Shown one piece after another: positions 33,998-40,680 of a stretch of DNA of 52,955 nucleotides. The stretch is taken from NCBI GenBank assembly GCA_045534225.1, contig JAZSJJ010000003.1, positions 1 through 52,955 of the forward strand. Direction: 5' to 3'. The number at the start of each line of letters is the position of its first letter. The first letter of the stretch is position 1. The translations under genes and the position numbers were made by a program. The stretch is from UMGS1649 sp045534225. Lineage in GTDB: Bacteria; Bacillota; Clostridia; TANB77; CAG-465. The notes beneath the pieces are model-generated. The model was given only the letters and a program-made list of their open reading frames with translations. It had not been told where the DNA came from and did not search any database.

Positions 33998-35131
33998 ATG
34001 GAAGAGAAAAAAGGAAGAGATACTTTATCTAGATTTTTTAGAAACGTAGTATTAATACTTACTGCATGGTGGTTAATAAATAATATGTCTGTCTTAGGTG
34101 CAGTATTATCTAAAGTTGCAAATATATTATTACCATTTATAATAGGCGGAGCAATTGCATTTATAATAAATATACCAATGACATTTTTTGAAAAACATAT
34201 GTCTTGGATTAAAATTAAAGTAATTAGAAGAATATTATCAATAATTTTATCGGTGTTAATAGTAGGCCTTATTATATACTTAATAATTAATTTAATAGTA
34301 CCAGAACTCGCATCTATTATTAATATGTTAATTACTAACATACCATATTATATAACTGAGGTAAAAGATCTTGCAGTAAAATGGGATTTAACAGAATATA
34401 TAGAAAAACTAAATTTAGATGAAACAAACCTAAAAGCACAAATATTATCTATCGCATCAAATGTCTTTACTTCATCAATATCTTTAGTAAGCTCAGTGTT
34501 TGGAGTTGTTTCTACAGCAATAATATCTATAATATTTGCAATATATGTTTTAGCAAGTAAAGAAAAGATAGCAGAAACATTAAAAACATTACTTAATGTA
34601 TATGCTCCAAAGAAAGCTAAAAAGATAATAGATTTAGGAAGCTTAACAAATGTATCGTTTAAGAGTTTCTTTACAGTACAATGCTTAGAAGCAATAATAT
34701 TAGGTGTGCTATGTTATATAGGAATGTTAATATTAAAAATACCATATGCAATACCAATTAGTGTATTAATATCTGTAACAGCATTAGTACCAATAGTTGG
34801 TGGAATTGTTGGTATAATAATTGGTGCAATATTAATTGTTGCAGTTGAACCTACAAAAGCATTACCATTTATAATATTTATGGTTGTGTTACAACAATTT
34901 GAAGGTAATGTAATTTATCCAAAAGTTGTAGGTGAATCTTTAGGACTACCTGGTATACTTGTGTTAGTAGCTGTAACACTTGGTGGTAATATGTTTGGTG
35001 TACTTGGAATGTTATTAAGTGTACCAACAGCAGTAGTAATATATACACTAATTAAAAACGATATTAAAGATAAAACTAAGAAAGATAACAAAAAAGAAAC
35101 AAAACCTAAAAAAGAAATCAAAAAGGCATAA
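33998..35131 (+). CDS. AI-2E family transporter (PerM/YtvI-like)
   Basis: A 377-residue polytopic protein with the eight-helix pattern of the AI-2E/PerM family. Characteristic pieces are ANILLPFIIGGAIAFIINIP (near residue 40), SLVSSVFGVVSTAIISIIFA, LVPIVGGIVGIIIGAILI and the closing QFEGNVIYPKVVGESLGLPG. A lysine-rich cytoplasmic tail follows. Members export small molecules or act as sodium-proton antiporters; AI-2 transport should not be assumed. AGGAAGG precedes the ATG. The stop codon lies 5 bases before the promoter of leader element 2, which is a sharp junction. Confidence 0.9.
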   Translation: MEEKKGRDTLSRFFRNVVLILTAWWLINNMSVLGAVLSKVANILLPFIIGGAIAFIINIPMTFFEKHMSWIKIKVIRRILSIILSVLIVGLIIYLIINLIVPELASIINMLITNIPYYITEVKDLAVKWDLTEYIEKLNLDETNLKAQILSIASNVFTSSISLVSSVFGVVSTAIISIIFAIYVLASKEKIAETLKTLLNVYAPKKAKKIIDLGSLTNVSFKSFFTVQCLEAIILGVLCYIGMLILKIPYAIPISVLISVTALVPIVGGIVGIIIGAILIVAVEPTKALPFIIFMVVLQQFEGNVIYPKVVGESLGLPGILVLVAVTLGGNMFGVLGMLLSVPTAVVIYTLIKNDIKDKTKKDNKKETKPKKEIKKA

Positions 35132-35136
35132 ATATA

Positions 35137-35165
35137 TTTACAAAAAAGCGAATATGTAATAGAAT
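35137..35165 (+). promoter_or_regulatory. Promoter of leader element 2
   Basis: TTTACA at 35137-35142, a 17-base spacer and TAGAAT at 35160-35165, equivalent to the promoter at 23864-23892. Confidence 0.65.
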
Positions 35166-35189
35166 AAGAACATAAAGAGGGGTAAACAA

Positions 35190-35324
35190 ATGATGAAAAA
35201 CGCTGAAAGCCTTGCGGCTGTACACACACACACACACACAATCATTTCTAATGAACAAACATTAGAAGCGTTTTTTGCACCTCGAATAACAATAGAAACT
35301 AGCAAAGTAACACATACTAAATAG
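35190..35324 (+). CDS. Possible 44-residue leader peptide 2
   Basis: Counterpart of the frame at 23916, starting MMKNAESLAAVHTHTHT and ending VTHTK before TAG. RBS GAGGGG precedes the ATG. The CA repeat encodes alternating His and Thr; loss or gain of one CA unit would shift the frame. Conservation is compatible with RNA function as well as with coding, so this is a candidate only. Confidence 0.35.
   Translation: MMKNAESLAAVHTHTHTIISNEQTLEAFFAPRITIETSKVTHTK
35223..35240 (+). repeat. (CA)9 dinucleotide microsatellite
   Basis: Nine CA units in the loop of leader element 2 and inside the candidate leader peptide. The corresponding part of copy 1 (23948-23960 area) is a broken GCGCACGCACACA, six bases shorter. 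This is the longest dinucleotide run I noticed in the window. Confidence 0.9.
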
Positions 35325-35370
35325 GTATGTGCTGCTTTGCTTTTTTGCATGCAAAAAGGAGGAAATAAAA

Positions 35371-36396
35371 ATGCAAAAGAAACAAGGTATATCCTTAATA
35401 GTTTTAGTCATTACAATAATAGTGATGATAATATTAGCAGCAAGTGTAGTAATAACATTATCTAACACTGGCATAATAAACAAAGCAAATGATGCGGTAG
35501 ATTTAACAAATGAATCTGCAGTACAAGATTTAGCTGCATTAACATGGACAGATGCATACATGGACAATAAAAGGGGAATAGATTTAATAGATGAAGTAAC
35601 AAACAAATTATCTGATCAAGGAATAACAGCGGACAAATGGGATATCTCAATAACAGATACCGGAATAAGTGTAACAAGTAAAAAGAATGTATCAGGAACA
35701 GGGTTGGGGTCGTTAATAACAGTAGAAAACTACGGAGATAAAGTAGATTATTCTGTAACAGTAAATGGTATTGTATATGATGATTGGCAAATATATTATC
35801 ATAATAGTGAGTATATATATTTAATAGCAGAAAACAGCATAGGAACGGTTTCGGTAAGTAATGAAACAAAAGTATCTAGTTTAACAAGCGAAGAATTAGC
35901 GCTATATGATAAGTTTAGAGTAGGAGATGGACCTAAATATACATTAGCGGATACAGTAGGCGAAGATCCATCATGGGGCTCACAAGCGGTAGCGCAACTA
36001 ATAAAATATTCCGCAAACTTTGCAAACAAAACAACATATGGAACAAATGTAGTTGGAGCAATAGGTGGACCAACAATCGAACTTCTAGCAGCGGGTTGGA
36101 AGGCAAAAGGTTACACACCAACACTGACAATAACAACAGATGCATATGGATATTGTATAAATGAGACAAATTATGTAAGCGTAACAAGCGATGGATTGTA
36201 TGTATCATCAGATAATTATTGGTTGACAACTCCGGTTAATAGCGATAGCCTTATAGTTGTTACGCATAATAGGCTTATAGGTACATATATTTTCGGCTCC
36301 GGCGCTTATTATGGCGTGCGCCCCGTAGTTTGTCTAAAATCTAGTATCCCTGCAACAGTAGGAACAGGAGATTATGATTTTAGTTTAACAAAATAA
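35371..36396 (+). CDS. Prepilin-like secreted protein G (RPVVCL C-terminal type)
   Basis: A 341-residue family member: QKKQG|ISLIVLVITIIVMIIL, Val at +5, GIINKAN, linker GITADKWDISITDTGISV, then LGSLITVENYGDKVDYSV and YWLTTPVNSDS...YYGVRPVVCLKSSIPA, closing DYDFSLTK. The overall architecture equals that of 12864 and 21808. I start at the ATG at 35371, 8 bases after AAGGAGG. A short GC-rich patch at about 36293-36331 (encoding GSGAYYGVRP) stands out from the AT-rich gene. It is controlled by leader element 2 and ends at its own terminator. Function unknown; a surface-exposed lectin-like domain is inferred. Confidence 0.8.
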   Translation: MQKKQGISLIVLVITIIVMIILAASVVITLSNTGIINKANDAVDLTNESAVQDLAALTWTDAYMDNKRGIDLIDEVTNKLSDQGITADKWDISITDTGISVTSKKNVSGTGLGSLITVENYGDKVDYSVTVNGIVYDDWQIYYHNSEYIYLIAENSIGTVSVSNETKVSSLTSEELALYDKFRVGDGPKYTLADTVGEDPSWGSQAVAQLIKYSANFANKTTYGTNVVGAIGGPTIELLAAGWKAKGYTPTLTITTDAYGYCINETNYVSVTSDGLYVSSDNYWLTTPVNSDSLIVVTHNRLIGTYIFGSGAYYGVRPVVCLKSSIPATVGTGDYDFSLTK

Positions 36397-36408
36397 AAAT
36401 AATAAATA

Positions 36409-36446
36409 AGATTTGCTTTTGATTTAACAAAAGCAGGTCTTTTTTA
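36409..36446 (+). terminator. Terminator of prepilin-like gene G
   Basis: A 13-bp stem (36409-36421 with 36428-36440, two G-U pairs) followed by six T. Confidence 0.8.
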
Positions 36447-36517
36447 TTTGTCATCAGCATTGAAAAATTAATACATATATAGTATATTGTAAATAGTATT
36501 AGTATAGGAGGTATATT

Positions 36518-37153
36518 ATGAAAGATTTAGTAAATGTAAATTTAAGAGAATATATTGAGAAGAATATATATCCGGAATACAACCTAAATGATAAAGGTCA
36601 TAATCTTGAACATATAGAGTTTGTTCTAAATAGAGCATATGAAATATCTAAAAACTATGAGCTTAACTTAGATATGTTGTATGTAGTTGTATCCTTTCAT
36701 GATATAGCCTGCCATATAAATAGAGATGAGCATGAAATACTTTCTGCTAAAAGAATGTATGAAGATGAAGCGTTAAAATTTTTTTTTACAGATGAAGAAA
36801 GATTAGTAATGAAAGAAGCTATAGAAGATCATAGAGCTTCTTTAGAGTATGTTCCAAGAAATATATATGGAAAAATATTATCTTCAGCAGATAGAAAAAT
36901 AGACATAGATATTTATCTTAAATCTTCTATGGGATTTAGCATTAAAAAGAATCCTTTAATTACAGATGAAGAAGTAATAGAAGAATCATATCAGTTTGCT
37001 ATAAAGAAATTTGGTAAGAATGGCTATGCTACTACTAAAATGTATGTAGAAGATAAAAAGTATAAAGAATATCTAGAAGAATTACAAAGACTAATAGATA
37101 ACAAACAAGAATATATATTAAGAGCTAGAAAGGTACTAAGTAATTTAAGATAA
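36518..37153 (+). CDS. HD-domain phosphohydrolase family protein
   Basis: A 211-residue protein with the HD metal motifs: GHNLEHIEFVLNRA (first His, residue 28 or 32), SFHDIACH (H61-D62), a helix with DEHEILSAKRM and a later EDHRAS His. HD proteins hydrolyse phosphate esters of nucleotides or related compounds; none of the RelA or YqeK-specific motifs is evident, so the substrate is open. TAGGAGG precedes the ATG. It is followed by a hairpin and then the ABC-F gene. Confidence 0.82.
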   Translation: MKDLVNVNLREYIEKNIYPEYNLNDKGHNLEHIEFVLNRAYEISKNYELNLDMLYVVVSFHDIACHINRDEHEILSAKRMYEDEALKFFFTDEERLVMKEAIEDHRASLEYVPRNIYGKILSSADRKIDIDIYLKSSMGFSIKKNPLITDEEVIEESYQFAIKKFGKNGYATTKMYVEDKKYKEYLEELQRLIDNKQEYILRARKVLSNLR

Positions 37154-37162
37154 TGTATAAAT

Positions 37163-37194
37163 AACAAGGCCTGAAAACGTTTGGGCCTTGTTTT
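37163..37194 (+). promoter_or_regulatory. Terminator-like hairpin in the ABC-F leader
   Basis: A 9-bp perfect stem AACAAGGCC (37163-37171) with GGCCTTGTT (37184-37192) followed by TTTT. Only 18 bases, including the RBS, separate it from the ABC-F start codon, so no promoter fits between. ABC-F transcripts must pass this hairpin, which could act as an attenuator or just as the HD gene terminator. Confidence 0.7.
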
Positions 37195-37212
37195 AAGTAT
37201 GGAGGTGAATAT

Positions 37213-38697
37213 ATGTCAGTAATAAGTGTAAACAATTTAACTTTTGGTTATGATGGAAGTTATACTAATATATTTGAGAATGTTTCTTTTAACATAGATA
37301 CAGACTGGAAACTAGGTTTAATAGGAAGAAATGGAAAAGGAAAAACCACCTTCTTAAAATTATTACAAGACAAATATGAATACAAAGGAAGTATATCTAA
37401 AAATGTAGATGTGGATTATTTCCCTTATGATATACCTAACAAAGATAGATTGGTAATGGATGTTATACAAGAGATTGCACCACTTGCAGAAGAATGGGAA
37501 ATAATAAAAGAAATAAATTTACTGCATGCAGATGTTGGAATATTATATAGAAGTTTTAATACATTAAGTGGTGGAGAACAAGTTAAAGTGTTGTTAATAA
37601 GCTTATTCTTGAAAGGTAATAACTTTTTGCTTATTGATGAACCGACTAATCATTTAGATAACGAAACAAGAGAAAATTTAGTAGAATATTTAGCTAAGAA
37701 AAAAGGGTATATATTAGTATCACACGATAGAAACTTTCTAGATAGAGTAGTAGACCATATTATCGCTATAAATAACACTAATATTGAAATTAGACAAGGT
37801 AATTTTAGTGTTTGGAAGGAAAACAAAGATAGACAAGATGCTTTTGAACTTACACAAAACGAAAGACTACAAAGAGATATAGCAAGACTTGAAATAGCTG
37901 CTAAAAATACAGCTAAATGGTCAAATGAATCAGAAAAGGCTAAGAGCAGAAAACACAACACTGCCGAATTTATAGATACTGGATACATTGGGCATAAATC
38001 TGCTAAAATGATGAAAAGCTCTAAGGTAATGGAACAAAGATTAGAAAGAGCAATCGATGAGAAAAGTGAATTGCTTAAAAATATAGATAGAACGGATAAA
38101 TTAAAAATAATCCCAATAGATAGTGCAAGAAATCCATTGGTAAGTTTAAATAAAGTTCAAGTTATATATGATAATAAATGTATATTTAATCAGGTTACAT
38201 TTGAAATAAATTCTAAAGAAAGAATTGCACTTGTTGGTAAAAATGGAGTTGGCAAATCTAGTATATTGAAATTAATATTAGGTGAGAATATAGAATATAC
38301 AGGAAATATAAAGGTGCAAAATGGAATAAAAATATCTTATGTATCTCAAAGTACAGAACATCTTAATGGTAATTTAAAAGATTTTGCAATAGATAACACT
38401 GTGGATGAAAGTATATTTAAATCTATGTTAGCAAAGATGGGATTTACAGATAAAGATTTTGATACAAACATTGAAGCGATGAGTGAAGGTCAAAAGAAAA
38501 AAGTATTAATTGCTAAAAGCATTTCAGAACAAGCAAATTTATATATATGGGATGAACCACTAAATTATATAGATATATTAACACGTGAACAAATTGAAGA
38601 TGCAGTTTTAACATATAATCCAACAATAATATTTGTAGAGCACGATGAAAGATTTATAGAAAAGATAGCAACAAAAATTGTAAATATAGGAAAATAG
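37213..38697 (+). CDS. Lsa-like ABC-F ribosomal protection protein
   Basis: A 494-residue soluble twin-ATPase protein. ABC-F proteins bind the ribosomal E site, and the Lsa group dislodges lincosamides, streptogramin A and pleuromutilins. First cassette: GRNGKGKTTFLKLL, LSGGEQVKVLL, LLIDEPTNHLD. Linker region: about residues 195-300, Lys-rich, with AKWSNESEKAKSRKHNTAEF. Second cassette: GKNGVGKSSILKLIL, MSEGQKKKVLIAKS, YIWDEPLNYID. The opening FGYDGSYTNIFENVSF and the 494-residue length match Lsa-type proteins as I remember them. GGAGGTG precedes the ATG. Antibiotic resistance is inferred, not shown. Confidence 0.88.
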   Translation: MSVISVNNLTFGYDGSYTNIFENVSFNIDTDWKLGLIGRNGKGKTTFLKLLQDKYEYKGSISKNVDVDYFPYDIPNKDRLVMDVIQEIAPLAEEWEIIKEINLLHADVGILYRSFNTLSGGEQVKVLLISLFLKGNNFLLIDEPTNHLDNETRENLVEYLAKKKGYILVSHDRNFLDRVVDHIIAINNTNIEIRQGNFSVWKENKDRQDAFELTQNERLQRDIARLEIAAKNTAKWSNESEKAKSRKHNTAEFIDTGYIGHKSAKMMKSSKVMEQRLERAIDEKSELLKNIDRTDKLKIIPIDSARNPLVSLNKVQVIYDNKCIFNQVTFEINSKERIALVGKNGVGKSSILKLILGENIEYTGNIKVQNGIKISYVSQSTEHLNGNLKDFAIDNTVDESIFKSMLAKMGFTDKDFDTNIEAMSEGQKKKVLIAKSISEQANLYIWDEPLNYIDILTREQIEDAVLTYNPTIIFVEHDERFIEKIATKIVNIGK

Positions 38698-38710
38698 AAT
38701 TGGGGTAAAA

Positions 38711-38980
38711 ATGAATAAACAAGGAAATATAGAAGTAGAAGGAATAATAATTAAATTAAAGAAAATGTGGTGGATAAAAATAAATACAAAAGCTTTTAGA
38801 ACATCGCCATTAGATGGAGCAACATTTCCATATATAATAACTGTTAAATACACTGTAAATGACACCACTTACGAAAAGAACAAATTTGTGTATTTAGGAG
38901 ATAAAGAAATAAACATTGGAGATAAGTTGAAGGTTGTTTGTGATGTAATTAATCCTAAAAAGATAGTCATACATAAATAA
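38711..38980 (+). CDS. Small uncharacterised protein, 89 residues
   Basis: An 89-residue soluble, beta-rich protein. The core WWIKINTKAFRTSPLDGATF and PYIITVKYTVNDTTYEKNKF is typical of a small family in Clostridia, sometimes labelled sugar ABC transporter permease in databases without reason. There are no membrane segments. It is 13 bases after the ABC-F stop, so co-transcription is likely. A weak GGGGTAA-type RBS precedes the ATG. No function is known to me. Confidence 0.75.
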   Translation: MNKQGNIEVEGIIIKLKKMWWIKINTKAFRTSPLDGATFPYIITVKYTVNDTTYEKNKFVYLGDKEINIGDKLKVVCDVINPKKIVIHK

Positions 38981-39075
38981 ATAATAATTTGTAGCATGCA
39001 ACCTATAGTTGACAAATAGTTGGTAGAACGCAATTATTAAAATTTATATAATTATCCTAGAAGGAGGTAATTATT

Positions 39076-39708
39076 ATGACCATTGGAAGTAGAATTAGAG
39101 ATTTAAGAAGAAACCTTAACTATTCTCAAGAGTATCTTGCAGAACAATTAGAAGTAAGTCGACAAGCAGTATCAAAGTGGGAACAAGATATATCAAATCC
39201 GGATACTAATAATATTATTAAATTAGCAGAACTGTTAAATTCTACGGTAGAATACATTGCATCAGGTAAACAAGAAACAGTAGATACGAGTAAGTCTAAA
39301 CAAAATTTATCTAAAAGACAAAAAATAAAAATAGGTATTATAATTAGCGTTTGTGTATTATTAATAGTATGCGGAATTTTAGTTGGATATATTTATACTA
39401 GACCTGTGGATTGGGATGCTGGCGCTTGTGGTGGAGGATATGCTACTTGGATTTTTGATAAATACAATAAAGATTTAACTGAAGTTTTCTTAAATGGAAT
39501 GGGAGAAGAAAAAGAAAATATTATTTCTATTAATTCATTGCGAGGCACACAAAGTGCTACCTGGGACGAAAATAAAATATTTTTAACATTTAATATTAAG
39601 TATGAACATAAAGATTATGGCTTAGTAGAAGAAAAGGTTAATTTTATAGGCACACGTTATTGGATAGACTCATTTAAATGGAGTGGTGCTATTATAGTTG
39701 GCAAATAA
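39076..39708 (+). CDS. XRE-family regulator with one membrane helix and an outside domain
   Basis: A 210-residue protein. The N-terminal Cro/CI-type HTH (residues 4-60) reads IGSRIRDLRRNLNYSQEYLA and LEVSRQAVSKWEQDISNPDT. A single membrane helix (about 86-108, IGIIISVCVLLIVCGILVGY) follows, and then an extracellular domain with GACGGGYATWIFDKYN. The design suggests a transmembrane sensor that binds DNA directly. AAGGAGG precedes the ATG, and a TTGACA box lies upstream near 39010. Signal and targets unknown. Confidence 0.83.
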   Translation: MTIGSRIRDLRRNLNYSQEYLAEQLEVSRQAVSKWEQDISNPDTNNIIKLAELLNSTVEYIASGKQETVDTSKSKQNLSKRQKIKIGIIISVCVLLIVCGILVGYIYTRPVDWDAGACGGGYATWIFDKYNKDLTEVFLNGMGEEKENIISINSLRGTQSATWDENKIFLTFNIKYEHKDYGLVEEKVNFIGTRYWIDSFKWSGAIIVGK

Positions 39709-39729
39709 AATAATAATAAATAAAAAAGC

Positions 39730-39752
39730 GAGTAGTCCGCATTGGACTACTC
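39730..39752. terminator. Hairpin between the XRE gene and the broken MazF gene
   Basis: A 9-bp perfect stem GAGTAGTCC (39730-39738) with GGACTACTC (39744-39752). T runs are poor on the plus side; on the minus strand the hairpin is followed by CGCTTTTTTA, so it may mainly end the minus-strand gene. Confidence 0.6.
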
Positions 39753-39843
39753 TCAAATGTTTTAAATGCTGATGCGTATAAACGCATAGCTCAATAATAA
39801 CTTAATTATAATATATAATATGTGAAAAATCAAGATATTATAA

Positions 39844-40543
39844 TTATTTTGTGAAAAGTTCGATGAGTTTTGTATCAATTAGATTTAAACTTGAATTAGA
39901 AATATGTATGCCAGATAATAAATCATTTGAAGATTTGGGGTTAAAAATACGTTGTTTACTAATAGTTGTAATTTGATTTAAAAGTGCTATGCTGCCTTTT
40001 TTCATTTTGTTTATTTCATGTTGGAGTTTTAGTATCATTTTTGAATTTTCGCTAACTAAATTATTTTGATAAAACGAAGTGTTTAAGGGAGTATATAAAG
40101 AAGATTTAGAAATATGTTTTTTTAATTTAGAATATAATAAATCATATAATTCGCTACCAAGATTAACAGTATCATTGAAATAAGTTTTATCCTCTTTTAT
40201 AGATGTTAATGGAATTACATTTAGTGTTCCAAATGATGGTTTATCGTGTTTGCTTATCACAATGCAATAGTGTAGGCCGCCAAGTTCGTTTCCGGATGTT
40301 AAATCCCAAGTCGACTTTTATTATATCGCCTCTTTTATATCGTTTTAGTTCATTGGAATTAAAACATTTTTCATTATCATGGTAATTGGCGAAATCATTT
40401 ATCCAATATGCCAACAAATCAGATTTTTTATATTCGCCTGCAGATATATGCTTAATAAAAGATTGATTTAAACGATTAAGACTAAGATTTTTTAGATTGA
40501 TTGAAGATAATTCGGTATCGTTATGCTTCGAATTAGTGTTCAT
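39844..40543 (-). pseudogene. Frameshifted PemK/MazF-like toxin gene under an SOS box
   Basis: Two overlapping minus-strand frames make one protein if a single base is removed. The first (from the ATG at 40543, after AGGAGG) carries an N-terminal extension and RYKRGDIIKVDLGFNI. The second resumes with GNELGGLHYC then IVISKHDKPSFGTLNVIPLTS and runs to 39844. Together this is the long PemK/MazF-like type seen in Firmicutes. The shift maps to the CCGG at about 40292-40295, where one extra C fits. No antitoxin gene is adjacent. Whether the shift is real, a sequencing slip or programmed is open. Confidence 0.8.
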
Positions 40544-40559
40544 ATAAATACCTCCTAAA

Positions 40560-40600
40560 GAACATATGTTCATTTTAACATTTTTAGTTAAAAATGTCTA
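40560..40600 (-). promoter_or_regulatory. LexA (SOS) operator and promoter of the MazF-like gene
   Basis: GAACATATGTTC at 40560-40571 is a perfect match to the Gram-positive LexA/DinR box (GAAC-N4-GTTC). It abuts the -10 box TAAAAT (minus strand, 40572-40577), with TAGACA at 40595-40600 and a 17-base spacer. This is classic repressor placement at the transcription start. The RBS follows at once. Confidence 0.8.
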
Positions 40601-40627
40601 GCTTTTTATAAATAAAATATAATTTTC

Positions 40628-40656
40628 TTGTTAAAGTAGCATCCTTGTGATATAAC
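40628..40656 (+). promoter_or_regulatory. Promoter of the aldo/keto reductase operon
   Basis: TTGTTA at 40628-40633, a 17-base spacer and TATAAC at 40651-40656. It is divergent from the SOS-controlled gene, with the two -35 boxes 27 bases apart. Confidence 0.6.
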
Positions 40657-40680
40657 ATAGTTAATATAAAGAGGTGTAGT

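Larger units (their letters stand above)
35172..35370 (+). ncRNA. Conserved leader element 2, candidate structured RNA
   Basis: Second copy of the element at 23899-24089, again directly before a prepilin-like gene. Possible pairs: AAAAACGC (35196-35203) with GCGTTTTT (35268-35275); AGCC-TTGC-GGCT (35208-35219); TTCTAATG (35246-35253) with CATTAGAA (35260-35267), then GCG and six T. CACATAC (35311-35317) can also pair with GTATGTG (from about 35326). A 16-base palindrome (35342-35357) touches the Shine-Dalgarno AAGGAGG (35356-35362). The outer stem is two pairs longer than in copy 1. The variable loop holds a CA microsatellite. Confidence 0.5.

Noticed and set aside
35371..36396. Full diversity-generating retroelement
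   Set aside because: No reverse transcriptase, accessory gene or template repeat is seen in the window; only a GC-rich patch hints at it.
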